Of a stretch of DNA of 64,000 nucleotides, positions 10,839 through 23,041 are shown in pieces; positions within the stretch are counted from its first letter, which is position 1, and each line of letters begins with the position of its first letter. The position numbers and the translations under genes are program-made. Below the pieces are notes generated by a model, which saw only the letters and a list, made by a program, of their open reading frames with translations, searched no databases and had not been told where the DNA came from. Origin of the DNA: Mesocentrotus franciscanus (taxonomy: Eukaryota > Echinodermata > Echinoidea > Camarodonta > Strongylocentrotidae); contig CP137686.1 in assembly GCA_037976565.1 (NCBI GenBank), positions 26,993,828 to 27,057,827 of the forward strand, in the 5' to 3' direction.

Positions 10839-13800
10839 CTGATCATTTTCAGAGCCTTCCAATGAATCATTGCCCTTGTGTGACATCATCATCATCATCT
10901 TTGTGTATGCTTCATGTCAAATCAATTATGTGATTCATATATGATATATTATGTAACAATTCTGTGAAATTATGACTATATTATGTATTTATTTAGCCCA
11001 CTAATAAGACATATGACTTGATGGCAAATGTGATGCCATTAAAATTGAAAAATCAGGGAGAAGTTTTTTTTCTAGAAATAGATATTTTCTTTTAAAGTGA
11101 AGTAGTTTTCTATCCCTATAAGGTGTATGACACATTATAGGAATTGTTGCCAGGTTTTTTAAAAAGAATAGCCATGAAATTTCCTATAGAAATAGCTAGT
11201 ATACTTATATCACATCCCTTTCATCACCATCCTCTAGATGTACTAGTATGAGTTTGCTCTATATGTAATAGGGTTAAAGGAGTTATTTAGGGTTCCTTTC
11301 ATTTTTGACGACCAATCTGACTATGCGAGTCAGAGACATGTACGTAAGGAGGCATGAAATTCCAGTTTTGTGAAGGTTATAACCTGATTTGGTCATAAAT
11401 ACTTTGTCTGTTTGGAGTGAGAAGGATGTTATATCATATACTTTACTAGTACTGTACTACTGACTGAACACACTTCTTGGTCCAAGCAGACAATCTACTC
11501 TGTGGTAGGGGGATTTTGAAAGCCGTTTTGCTCTACTTTTTCACTGTAACCTTAAACTGTTTTCTTGTCTTTTTTAAAACTTGGAACCTTTTCCAAGATC
11601 ATTTTTGGCTTTTTCACTGGTTTATCTGGTGTATCATGTTCTCCTGCCCCTTAAAGTTTGCAATCTAGATCTGTTACCAACTTTAGGGGGATGCTCTATA
11701 CTTTGTTCATTATTTCACTGACTACGTATAAGGTGCATAGACCCTTATATTGACACCTGGTGAATGGCACAGTTACATCTGTGATGTTAGCTTCCCTATC
11801 ACCACCCCTCTGTAGTCTAATGCATAGGAATACATAGGAATGTATAGATGGGACTGAACAAAGTTCTATATGTTACATGTACACAAATGGGATATAGTCT
11901 TCACACAGTGTAACTCGTTTTCAGCACACAAATAGAAAGATAACTCCCCTTTATCTCTCTCTGCACCAACATAAAGGAAAATAGCAGCTTGACCATAGCC
12001 TTTAGATATATTGATATAAGCCAGGAATGCCTTGTACATAGAGATATATACATATAAAGCTATTTCATACTATCATGATATAACTATGCAAATCTGCTTC
12101 ACGAGTCTGCTATTTTGTATTAGGCGTGCATACATTTTTGTGGATGTGTTAGAAATTTTCTGTCTTTATTTTTTCTTTCCTAGGACAATGAAATATGTGA
12201 AAGTGGCTGAATTTGTTATTCTTTTTTTCTCTCCAAAAGTAAGGATTTAGAATATTTCATTTTATTTCTTCCAAGTTCATAATTCATATTTGGAATATCG
12301 AGTAAAGAAATCTATTTATTCTGTCATTGCATATTTGTGCTTGGTATTTTATGCTGTTTAAAAAATAATTCTCATTTTATGTCTCGGTCTTGGGGGGGGG
12401 GTTGTCTTTGTCTAGCATTTTCTGAAGGGTCAGAAATACTGTACATGTTTTAGTTTTAGGCAAGTTAAACATACCAAACAGTATTTTGTATAGAAGAACT
12501 GAGGAAGGGCCTTGACAGGTTTCTGCTTGTAAATTTGTCTTTTCTTTGAATATAGCCATCATTAATGTGCACTTAATTTGCAACTTGTATGGGTTTTGCT
12601 AGAGTATTCAACTTTGAATGTGAAAAGGGAACTTTAAATGCACTCTCTAACAAATCTAATCAATTTTTGTTCTCGAGACGAGTATTTCCTATCAAATAAT
12701 AAGTTTTTGTGACAATCTTAACATTATTCCATTTAATTATCAGTTGAAGCCTGTAAAGTCTTTCCTAAATTTATTGATGTTGTCTGTTTAAAACAAGAAG
12801 GGTGTTTACTCATATACTTTTACACAAAATTGATCCCCTTCTCCGTTGACCATAGACAATACTCTATGATTTATGCCATGGGAATGAGGCAGAGATGAAC
12901 TTGTTTAAATATTTATTTTAGTTCATGATGTTCAGTCTTCTTTTTGTTTCAATCTCAGATGCTTTCTTTGTGCATAAACTTGTTCATAACCATTCTCTTA
13001 AATAGAGAAATAGATATAAAAGATGGCATTATTATGCGATGAGAAAATTTACATCAGTACTATGTAGTGACATCAAATGGTTATGATTATTTGATGTGTG
13101 GATGGAATTTTCTCATGAAGTATTTCCCAAATTGGCCTTGTGACCTTTATATCAATAGTGAGTTTTCAACATTTTGAATTTTTGCCAGTGATTTAGATAT
13201 TGCCTCATTCCTCTGTCCTTAAAATCAAAGAGTCGGACATTATCTTTAGGTTGTTATCAAAGATATCTCAAACTTTGTCTATTTTAGGAAAGCCTATTTG
13301 AGGATTCGGAGTACAAGAAAAATATTTATTGAAAACGTTTCACTGGAAGCTATTGTGTTTTTTCTCCCTGTTATGACTGAATGTCATTTTTTTTAATGCA
13401 TGCAATGGTCTCCAACAGACACCACTTATTATTATTTCACCAGCCTTTTAATTATTTTACTCCTTGTTTTTTTTTTCTTCTTGTTTTTCCCCTCTGTGTC
13501 CTAGAGAATGTTTCATTTCGTGTATACTATAAGCATACAGTTTGTGTGCTTATGTTGCGATCACACATATTTTGTGCATGTAACATATTGCATATTATAC
13601 AATATAACAATGACATTATGTTATCTGCAGATGTTTCACACTATTACACAAATTAATTATTTTTGTCTTATATTTTGTACATGTATCTTCAAATGCATTA
13701 TGAATATAAATAAAATAATAAATACACAAAAAAGAATAAGCTGTTGCACTTTACAGTCAAACAAAAAGACATCTTACTCTGATTTATTGTATGAAGTTAC

Positions 13801-13866
13801 AGACTCTTCCTTTATAGATTGGGAAACATAAAGATGAACTATACGGAAATGTAGAGAAGTTGACAT

Positions 13867-13868
<2 letters not shown>

Positions 13869-13907
<39 letters not shown>
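13869..13907. repeat. GA microsatellite
   Basis: (GA)n followed by a purine-rich block up to about 13950. Confidence 0.9.
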
Positions 13908-13909
<2 letters not shown>

Positions 13910-13973
13910 GCAGAGTGAGAAAGACAGACAGACAGATAGACGGAGAGGCCTGGGGAGGGTGAGAAACTATAAT

Positions 13974-14067
13974 GGGGCGTTGCTAGAAAGTTGCGATTGA
14001 TTGCAAGTTGCAAAATTTGCAACTGATATTTGCAATCACTTGCAACTCAATTTTTTTGCAACGCCCC
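13974..14067. mobile_element. Small MITE with 10-bp perfect terminal inverted repeats
   Basis: GGGGCGTTGC (13974-13983) and GCAACGCCCC (14058-14067) bound 94 bp full of GTTGC/GCAAC motifs. A related terminal piece (TTGCAACACCCCAT) lies at 14184-14197. No clear target duplication is seen. Confidence 0.55.
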
Positions 14068-14922
14068 ACTAGTCTCCTAAATTTCTTAGGATTTTGTTTG
14101 GATTAAATTTTTAACAACTAAATTAAGTTAACTAGATCTAGCTTTTATTCTCCCCTGGGGATTTGCAATTGATTGTAACTTTCTTGCAACACCCCATAAT
14201 ATAAGCAAGCAGAGTTTAGAGAAAGCGACAGTGGTATGAGAAAGATACACTGGAGGATGCCGGTGGGATAAGACAGTGTGAGAGAGAAAGAGAGAGAGAG
14301 AGACTGAGTAAGAAAAATGGAAAGCAACAATACAATTGGTGAAAGTATGTGAGATAGAAGTAAAATCTGATTTGTGGAGATATGACTGAAAACTAGGAAG
14401 GGGGTAGAGGAGCGAAATAGAGAGAGAGAGAGAGGTTGGGGGAGAAAGATATGAAAAGGAATAAAAAAGAAAGAGTCGTTATTGATTGCTTATTGGAAAT
14501 TAGTGTTGCATTTACACTTTCCGAGATGAAAATGATTTTTTTTAAAGTGGACGGCAGTGTTAAAAAGGAAAGGATAAACATGTTTCAGGGAAAGAGAAAC
14601 TAACAACCCCTTCCCCGCCCACTACAAAAAAAAGCACTGTAGATACCCAGCTGACCGACAGGAAAATGAGGCACTGTAAGGGGAATGGTTAGGATATAAA
14701 TATAGCTCCAAGAAATGTCTTCATCATTTAAATAAAATTATCTTAGGGATAATATGAGAGATTTTCGACTATTCATGTTCAGTTAGTTTTTTGTGTTCTA
14801 TATTTGATGGGAAAGTGGGAAAAAACATCGTCCGATTTACGAGAGCTGTTGATTATTTTCTCTATTTGAGGCCCACGCAGGGTAGGTCCGATACTGCCAT
14901 ATATAGGCCCATCTTGGACCCC

Positions 14923-14957
<35 letters not shown>
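14923..14957. repeat. Poly(A) tract
   Basis: About 34 consecutive A residues. No recognisable retrotransposed body is seen directly upstream. Confidence 0.9.
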
Positions 14958-14960
<3 letters not shown>

Positions 14961-15188
14961 CCCTACTTGGACCTTGTGTTTAGATTAAACTTGGTGCCAG
15001 CATTCCCAACTCGGACGATTTATAAGGTTTCTAAATCCTGCAAATCTCGGTCATTTAACTATCAAGGAGATTACCCACAATTCTGCGCCAATCTTGCGTG
15101 AGTATTATTTTTTGCCGCCATGGTCGATTTCTCGGCAGATCTAAGATGAATTCCCAAGATAAATTTTACAAAGTAGATCAGCGATGGC

Positions 15189-15457
15189 CAGGGGCGGATC
15201 CAGCCGGCGGCAAGGGAGGGGGCCTGAAAAGGGGCCCACTTCGTGCGAAAATTTGAAAGTCGTGCCGGTCGATTTTCGCTCAGTGGGGGTAGTGAGCACA
15301 ATTTTTTTTTTTTGGCACCCGAAAAAAATTTTGCCCTACGGGAATTTTTTTTTCCACCACCACCCTTGGGCACCAGGAGGGCCCATCTTCTATTTTTTCA
15401 AAAAGGGTGTTTTACCTGTTTTTTTTGCTAGGGACGGGCCCTCCTGATCCGCCACTG
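15189..15457. mobile_element. Short hAT-type MITE (269 bp) with exact 8-bp target duplication
   Basis: The left end is CAGGGGCGGATCCAG and the right end GATCCGCCACTG. GCGATGGC at 15181-15188 is repeated exactly at 15458-15465. Shares its left end with the element at 26112-26311. The interior has runs of T and G and no coding capacity. Confidence 0.85.
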
Positions 15458-15465
15458 GCGATGGC

Positions 15466-16200
15466 CATGAACCTAACTATAATACATTGTTGCCCATATT
15501 AATTTGGAACATATTTTCTTACCTTTTTCATGGACGATGGTGACAATATGATTTGTCAATGATAGATAAAGTTGATAAAACTGATAACTGTATTGATCGA
15601 TCTACAGTGTCATATGAATTTATTTATAAAGTTTCCAAGTAAGATGAACTTTATCAATCAAGGAATAGTCATATTGTCACAATCATTTCATGAAAAGAGG
15701 TATTAAGAAAAGTTATTCCAACTCAGTATGGGCAATAGGTCAGGTAACAGATGAAAACAAAGAATCCTTCAAGCTCATAACAAAAAGAAGAAAAAATGCA
15801 TTTCTACCACTATTAAAATGATAGTCTAATAACAATAAAGCACAGCATCCTACAAGCTAACTAAAGAAAGAAGGACTTTAGAAATAAAACTGTTGATATA
15901 TTAAACTACTATCAAAAGATAACCTATGGCATAGCAACGATAACAAATCAAAGCTAATCCTATATGCTAATTGAAGAAGAAAAAAAACATCAAAAAAACA
16001 AGATTTAAAAAAAAATTGTAGGCCTGGCTTATTTTGGTCATTTGACTTGGGACAGGAAGGTACTAAAGAAATAACATTCATTTTCATTAAGTTATTTTAA
16101 GAAGACAATACATGACTGTATTTAACAATTTAAACAGCTGTCTGTCAATAAATCTGGTCTAATATCGAGCCCTAAATAATTATATCTAGCATTTTACATT
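15466..16200. other. Intergenic DNA, nothing recognised
   Basis: AT-rich, with no gene, tandem repeat or terminal inverted repeat that I can support. Confidence 0.4.
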
Positions 16201-16224
16201 AGTTTTCAAAAGGGCTCGGTGTAA

Positions 16225-16286
16225 AAATGTCAGAGGTAAAAATGTCAGAGGAAAAAATGTCAGAGGTAAAAATGTCAGAGGTAAAA
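16225..16286. repeat. Short tandem repeat, about four copies of a 15-bp unit
   Basis: AAAATGTCAGAGG(T/A)A repeats head to tail immediately before a reverse transcriptase fragment. Confidence 0.8.
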
Positions 16287-16289
16287 TGG

Positions 16290-16830
16290 GTCGAAGCGTT
16301 TCTCAGCCGGAGAACTGCTCAAGTTAGAGTAGACGGGACACTGTCAAACAGTAAGGCATTACTACAATACAAGGAATCCCACAGGGAAGTGTAATCAGTC
16401 CACTGCTATTTACATTTATGTTGAATGATCTTGATTTTTTTAATAGCTAAAGTTTCATTTTATGCAGATGATATTTTGTACCTGGTTTTCTAGCCGAAAC
16501 TTAAAATTCGCACTAAATAAAGTTCAATCGGCGTTGTAAAAGATCCCCCATCACAATTCACACAAATTCTTAGGAATCTGGTTTGGCTACAGATTAACCT
16601 GGGTTACTCATATTGATATTATTGTTGAAAAATGCAAAAAAACGCCTGAATTTATTACGCTGTATATAATATAGCTGGTATGCATGCACTTTGGGGATGC
16701 AACTCCCGAGTATTGCTAATGGTATATAAAGGACTTATCAGGCCTATTATAGATTATGGATGTGAAGCATATGGGTCAGCATCAAGTTCCGAGTTCCGTA
16801 GACAGGTTTTTGTTGACAAATACAAATTTT
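16290..16830 (+). pseudogene. Degenerate LINE reverse transcriptase fragment
   Basis: Read in shifting frames, it gives QGIPQGSVISPLLFTFMLND (about 16370-16430), then FYADDILYL (about 16458-16485), and further on VYKGLIRPIIDYGCEAYGSA (about 16721-16780). These are in order the PQGS, YADD and post-thumb motifs of a non-LTR reverse transcriptase. Stops and frame changes show that it is dead. It is a different lineage from the LINE at 57-61 kb, judging by GIPQG and YADD instead of GVPQG and FADD. Confidence 0.75.
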
Positions 16831-17054
16831 ACCAGTTTACAATCAAGAAAGGATAATCATCCAAAAAAGAATATACAGTATTACACAATTGTTGGCAATA
16901 CGAATGCAATAAATGGAAAGAGAATGAGGGTTCCCTCACGAATCGAGCCTGCACTTTAGAAACACCAAGCGTATAGAAAAACAGGCGGATTGTACTCCTC
17001 GCACTCCTTCTTGGCATTTTGTGAAACCAAATGTTTCTTTCAGTATACATGATC

Positions 17055-17310
17055 AGGCGCGCCGGAAGCAGTTTGGGATTGGGGGACATTCCAGGGGGCT
17101 CGCCGTTTTGCAGGCCCTGACATGAAGGCTTCTAAATAAGCATATTTTTTGCCTGACTGTAAATTTTGGATTTTTTAATTTTCCAACAAACGCATAAAAA
17201 AAAAAATTACAAAACAAATTGAGAAAAAATCTCGGAAAACCATAGCCGCCCTCACCATCTGAGGGCGGGATGCCACTGGGAAGGCTTCGTCGGTGAGAGC
17301 GAGCCATCAA
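17055..17310. mobile_element. Partial hAT-type element end
   Basis: CAGGCGCGCCGGAAGCAGTT and the following 30 bp match the terminus of the element at 36604-37672. The body then diverges and I cannot see the other terminus, so this is a fragment or a different deletion derivative. Confidence 0.55.
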
Positions 17311-17524
17311 GCCAAACTGACCAGAAGTATAAAATGATGAAACAGGATGAATTACCCTATATTCCTATAAACGTAATTCCGGTGATTACGATGGACACAG
17401 AGGTTATCGAGTACACACTGTAGATACCCAAATCTACTTTAATACGTTTATCTTAGACAATTGGACTTGCTTAAACAAATTATTGGAACTTTGACTTTTC
17501 TTCGAATTAAACTGTTCGAGACGT

Positions 17525-17706
17525 TTTAAAGCCTGTCTGCACTAGTTTGGCCAGGAAGGATTAGACCTCCCAGCGTGGTCACTGACAGGTGGTTATCTCA
17601 TCAACTCAGCTCTCAATTAACATTAAAAAAGAGGATCATGGGGGACCAACGGGCACCGCTGAGGCATTGTTTTATATATAGAGGGAGCAAGTAGCTACAA
17701 GTAGTG
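17525..17706 (+). repeat. Dispersed repeat, inverted partner at 63124-63306
   Basis: The sequence GTTTGGCCAGGAAGGATTAG...CACTGACAGGTGG...TCAACTCAGCTCTCAATTAA is the reverse complement of 63124-63306 at high identity over about 180 bp. It has no coding content. Confidence 0.8.
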
Positions 17707-18024
17707 CAGTGAGGCTTTAACTGTTAGACTTTGAATTTGAACTTGAGATTTTTACTCAATCCATTGGATTACACTTTGATGAATTTCGGACAAGCCAGGA
17801 CAGGAAGGAAATTTCAGAAACTGCATCTGCATATCAAAATGTGAGACCATAACTATTTTTATTTTCCCTATAATATCCTACAACCAAATGACAAAGATCT
17901 ACTTAGATGTTATATGAAACAAATAATGAATGTTTTTCGTTGAATAGAACGTTAATCTTTCAAGTAATGAAAATATTCGCCCTATTGAACTTATAACCAT
18001 TCATTATTTGTATAATATAATATA

Positions 18025-18300
18025 CAGGCCCGTCGGAAGGAATTTTTAAGTGGTACGGTTTAGTAGGGGTCGGGTTCGAAGGGGCAGATCCCTCGTGGGG
18101 GGCGAAGCCCCCTTGAAGCTCTTGCATTTTGAAAAATGAAATGACAATTTCCATGGTAAGTTGATACAAGTGGAAATTCAGTGGCGCAATGAGCAAAAAC
18201 GTTTGGGGGGCAGAGAAAAAAAACCGCATCACCACTACTCTTACATGTTACATGCAGGCCACGCGGAACGTTTTTCAAAGTGATGGGGGAGGCATATAGG
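18025..18300. repeat. hAT-related fragment shared with 30800-30975
   Basis: The stretch with AATGAGCAAAAACGTTTGGG and AACGTTTTTCAAAGTG recurs at about 30863-30960. The gene-like GC-rich GGGGGCGAAGCCCCC palindrome is part of the same repeat style. Neither end is clear. Confidence 0.5.
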
Positions 18301-18560
18301 GCAACGTTGTATCATCCGCTCAATCTGACTTGCATGCATAGAACATATAAGATTTTTTGCAAAAAAATGCGTTTCTTTCCAGCATTGGGGTGCCCAGGAG
18401 TCACTTGGGTAACCTTTCAAAGGTATAATATAAAATATTAAAAAGCAATTTCTCTGTACTTTTTTGGAAAAAATATAGTAATCCAGCACAATGTCGTCTG
18501 TTTTACGTTGGAGATGAGCAAAATAGCGAGTTTCAATTGCACTTCGGCCACTCTCGCAAG

Positions 18561-19785
18561 CAGGGGCGCCGGAAGTGGGGGGCAGGGGGCGGTCGCCCCA
18601 AAAAGTGGGGGGCAAAACGCATTTTCGCCCCCAAAAAAAGCAGTAAAGGAGTAAAAATGGTTTTTATTTTTTAACCAAAAAAAAAAAAAAAAAATGAATT
18701 GAATCACATAAAATTACATTCCATTCAAAGAAAAGGAGAGTAAACAGGAATTAAACTTCTTAAACATTCCTCATGCCCCTATATTTAACAATTAATGGAG
18801 GATTTTATAATAGCGTTACGCGCATATCGTGGAAATATTGTGAGCGGGTGGAAAGCGTGTGTGTTTTTTATTATAGGAGTGAAAAGTTATGAGCCCCTCA
18901 ACACTGGCGTACTGATGGGGGGACTTGGGGGAGTTACCCCCCAAATAAAATTCAAACGTGGTTAATTTCTTATTCGATACCAGTAATATACAAATGTTGC
19001 TCAAATGATATGATTTTCCCGGATTTTTTCTCAACTGCCAGTGTCACAAAATGAATTATCAAAATATGCTCATCTGACCGTGATTAACTGCCTAAAACTC
19101 CTGAGCTTACGGGGGCTCCGCCCCCTGGACCCCACCAAGGGCCCTAAGGCGGGCCTCTGGATGCTCATCTGACCGTAATTAAATATCTAAAACCCCTAAG
19201 CTTCCGGGGCTCTGCCTGGACCCCACCAAAAGCCCTAAGAAGGGCCCCTGGATGCTCATCTGACCGTAATTAAATACCTAAAACCCTGAGCTTCCGGGGG
19301 CTCTGCCCCGAGACCCCAAAAGCCCTAAGAAGGGCCCTTGAATGCACATCTGACCATAATTAAATGCCTAAAACCACTGAGCCACCACGCCAATTAGTGA
19401 CCTGCCAGTGTCACAAATAAGGTATCAAAATATGCTCATCTGACCGTAATTAAATGCCTATAACCCCTGAGCTTCCGGGGGCTCCGCCCCTGGACCTCCA
19501 GGGGCCCTTAGACGGGCCCCTGAATGCACATCTGACCATAATTAAATGCCTAAAACCACTAAGCTTCAGGGGGCTCAGCCCCCTGGACCCCACGCCAATT
19601 AGTGACCTGCGGCAGTGTCACAAAGAAGGTATCTAGATATGCTTATCTGACCGTAATTTACTGCCTAAAACCCCAGAGTTTCCGGGGGCTCCGCCCCTTG
19701 ACCTTTTTGCTCATTAGGCCACTGCCCCTGAAAGGTGAGCCCCCTGGAATTTGCCCCCAATCCCAAACTGCTTCCGGCGCGCCTG
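18561..19785 (+). mobile_element. Non-autonomous hAT-type element, copy A, with GC-rich tandem array
   Basis: The left end is CAGGGGCGCCGGAAG (18561-18575) and the right end CTTCCGGCGCGCCTG (19771-19785). The 8-bp target duplication CTCGCAAG is exact at 18553-18560 and 19786-19793. There is no transposase. The right half is a tandem array; the left half includes a poly(A) run and a block (18790-19060) also present in copy B at 37200-37440. Confidence 0.9.
19065..19720. repeat. About 92-bp tandem array inside hAT-type copy A (seven units)
   Basis: Units start with GCTCATCTGACCGTAATTAA-like sequence near 19068, 19162, 19254, 19344, 19433, 19525 and 19639. Each also holds a GGGGGCTCCGCCCCCTGGAC-like GC palindrome. 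Unit lengths vary (89-114 bp) and units differ at many sites. Confidence 0.85.
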
Positions 19786-20019
19786 CTCGCAAGTCCTCAC
19801 TCGTTCCATTGTGGTCAGGCGGCTTTGGGGTGAGCGGCTAATGGATATACTAATCGTTAGCTTTCTTCTGGTATTAAACTTGTTTTGATTGGTTGTATAT
19901 TTTTGTCGGAATTTACATAATGCAATTACCTTTAGTGGCCCCTGACCACAGAACTGTAAATTTCCGTAGAGGGCTCAGGCCTAAAAAGAAAAATGACGCT
20001 TAATGAGAGTAGGATCTAT

Positions 20020-20145
20020 TAATCAGGAGAATGAATGGCCCAGTTATTGTTCTTCCGTGTTGCAACCTTCACATTATATTAAAGTAATTAATTAGCTGCA
20101 ATAGAACAGGAGGAACAATAACTGGGCCATTCATTCTCCTGATTA
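20020..20145. repeat. Hairpin with 37-bp arms
   Basis: 20020-20056 and 20109-20145 are inverted copies with one mismatch (core GAATGAATGGCCCAGTTATT). The loop is 52 bp. The right arm ends exactly where the 1.5-kb duplicated block begins. Confidence 0.9.
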
Positions 20146-20869
20146 AAAAAAAGAAGAGCAGAACTCTTTCATCAGGCATCAGGTCCTTTCAAAGTGCCTC
20201 CATCCATTCTCTCTCAAGTACTCTTATTAGCTCATCAAATATTTCACTTAGCTAATTAACAGACGTGTATGCGATTTATGCAGCACCATTATTATCAGAA
20301 AGTGATTAAAAAATAAGATCACTATTTACTGGCCTTTGCATTTAGGTGAGCCCAGTGCATGGAGGCATTTATGGGAAAGTAGAGGACATGCTCAATAGGG
20401 TTCCAGCTGCTTTTATCCAAAAGACAATGTTAAGCATCACATATCAATATGCTAAGGGAGAAATCCAGGTTTTTTTTATTAAAGGGGGAGGGGGTGACAA
20501 TTCAAATAATTCTCTGACAAGTAAATACAAAACATTAAATAGTCGTCATATTTTCAAGTGCCTTTTGTGTCTTTAATTACTTTGAAAAGTGGCTTTTTTT
20601 TTGGGGGGGGTGGACTTCAGCAATGCCATTTGGGTTTCGAAGGGTTAGGGAAGGGGGAGGAGGGGGATCAGAATGTACCCCCTAATCCGTGAGTTGCATA
20701 TGGTAATACGCGTGATTGCATCAAAAGGGTCAAGTTGCAAGAAAAAGAGAATAATTGATTAAAATCAGCAGACATGTCAGAAGCCATGCTAACAGTACAG
20801 GTACCATGAATGGAAATGGGATATGCATGGGAGAGAGAGGGAGAGGGGAGAGGGGAGAGGGGAGAGGGA

Positions 20870-20934
<65 letters not shown>

Positions 20935-21649
20935 GGGTGTAGACGAACACAAAGACCATCATACAGAAACATAGAATTGTGGATTATTATCATTATTTCC
21001 CTTAATTAAATTTTCAAAAAGTAGGCTAACTTCTGTGTAATTTGTGTATTTTTTTTCCAACGTGAGATTGCTACAAGGGGTTTCTAGATAAATCCAATTA
21101 ACAGTAGGTGATGAAAATAACTTTGTATTTATTTTGTGTTTTAAAAAAACTAAAAAAATAGCACTTCCAGATATGCACAGCCTTAATCAAACTCAAGGGG
21201 TTTTGTTTACGATGAAAGGATTCACCTGATTAAAATTAGTCGTCCACTATCAAAGCTATTTGTGAAAAGCTTTTGATCATTTTCATATCTCGAGGTATGT
21301 GTCTTTATTGGTTTAGTTTCATTTCTTTAACGCTGAAAACCCAGGAGCTTTCGGTGTCTCTGCCCATTTGGCCCCACTGGACCCAGCTACATGTACGCTC
21401 GCTTCGCTCTACTGGGACCCAAAACATTATGTTTCATTCCCCCCTCCTCATCACAAAGTCCTTCACACGCCTTTGATCTAACAATGTATATGGTCTTAAA
21501 AGTTGTCAAATCGTTATCAATTTGTGTTAAAAGGAACCTCAAACCAAAGAATAAGTGTAGGTTTGCTGTCAGATGAGATGTATTTCTGCCTTTTGATGCA
21601 CGATGTTCCTCAAGAAAACATACAAGATATGTATGAATTAAGATATTCT
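20146..21649 (+). repeat. 1.5-kb direct duplication, copy 1
   Basis: Nearly identical to 22266-23755. Differences are mainly in homopolymer and GA-repeat length, plus scattered single bases. It contains a short open frame beginning MSPVHGGIYGKVEDMLNRVP, which is present in both copies and is not a recognisable protein. Confidence 0.95.
20832..20935. repeat. GA microsatellite in duplication copy 1
   Basis: (GGGAGA)n grading into (GA)n. Its counterpart in copy 2 is at about 22942-23038, shorter and interrupted. Confidence 0.9.
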
Positions 21650-21668
21650 ATTTCATAGATACATATTC

Positions 21669-21693
21669 TATATATATATATATATATATATAC

Positions 21694-21734
<41 letters not shown>

Positions 21735-21782
21735 AATATATATATATACATATATTTATATATATATTTATATGTATATATA
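21669..21782. repeat. AT microsatellite
   Basis: Interrupted (TA)n with ACATATATAT variants, located just after the right edge of duplication copy 1. Confidence 0.9.
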
Positions 21783-22265
21783 TTCCTTTTCTCTATCTGT
21801 ATCTCCCACTCTCTTTCTGTCGCTCCATATTTCTCTCCATCTTAGAGTGGCCATATCATCACTACTCTTTTGTCTATTATGTCAGTCAATCAGTACATGT
21901 ATTTACTCTCTCCAATCGACTGTGTTCATTTATGTTTGCTTGTTTGTGTCATTAGCGCTGCAGTCATTTCGTTCGGGCCTACGTGATGTAAGGAGAAATC
22001 AGTGGATATTATCATAATCATATCATGTAACTATACTACGCACGGTGGCCTCCCCCACATCGGATGGTGAAAAAGAAAGAAAGGAATGAAAATAAGATGA
22101 AAAGGAGAGAAAGGGGGCGACTAGGAAAGGGAACTTGAAAAGATGATTACGACCCCTCGTACCATTCAGACCCTAATCATTGGCCTTGTTAATCAAGTTT
22201 GTATAAAGCCCCCCAGCCCGATTTCGGTGCCCCCTTAAAGGCTGGACCCACGCTACACCGCTGAA

Positions 22266-23007
22266 GAAAAAAGAAGAGCAGAACTCTTTCATCAGGCATC
22301 AGGTCCTTTCAAAGTGCCTCCATCCATTCTCTCTCAAGTACTCTTATTAGCTCATCAAATATTTCACTTAGCTAATTAACAGACGTGTATGCGATTTATG
22401 CAGCACCATTATTATCAGAAAGTGATTAAAAAATAGATCACTATTTACTGGCCTTTGCATTTAGGTGAGCCCAGTGCATGGAGGCATTTATGGGAAAGTA
22501 GAGGACATGCTCAATAGGGTTCCAGCTGCTTTTATCCAAAAGACAATGTTAAGCATCACATATCAATATGCTAAGGGAGAAATCCAGGTTTTTTTATTAA
22601 AGGGGAGGGGTGACAATTCAAATAATTCTCTGACAAGTAAATACAAAACATTAAATAGTCGTCATATTTTCAAGTGCCTTTTGTGTCGTTAATTACTTTG
22701 AAAAGTGGCTTTTTTGGGGGTGTGGACTTCAGCAATGCCATTTGGGTTTCGAAGGGTTAGGGAAGGGAGGGGGGGATCAGAATGTACCCCCTAATCCGTG
22801 AGTTGCATATGGTAATACGCGTGATTGCATCAAAAGGGTCAAGTTGCAAGAAAAAAAGAGAATAATTGATTAAAATCAGCAGACATGTCAGAAGCCATGC
22901 TAACAGTACAGGTACCATGAATGGAAATGGGATATGCATGGGAGAGAGAGGGGAGGGGAGGGGAGAGGGGAGAGGGAGAGGGGAGAGAGAGAGAGAGAGA
23001 GAGAGTA

Positions 23008-23041
<34 letters not shown>

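Larger units (their letters stand above)
9569..13740 (+). other. 3' untranslated or 3' flanking region of ANOS1-like gene
   Basis: This stretch is AT-rich and largely free of complete transposons. Possible poly(A) signals are ATTAAA at 11038 and two AATAAA hexamers at 13709 and 13717. I cannot tell which one ends the transcript. It also contains a CT microsatellite and several copies of a short hairpin motif. Confidence 0.35.

Noticed and set aside
20346..20576. MSPVHGGIYGK... frame as a duplicated gene
   Set aside because: It is present in both duplication copies only because the DNA is duplicated; it is short, has no known domain and differs at its C-terminus through homopolymer length.
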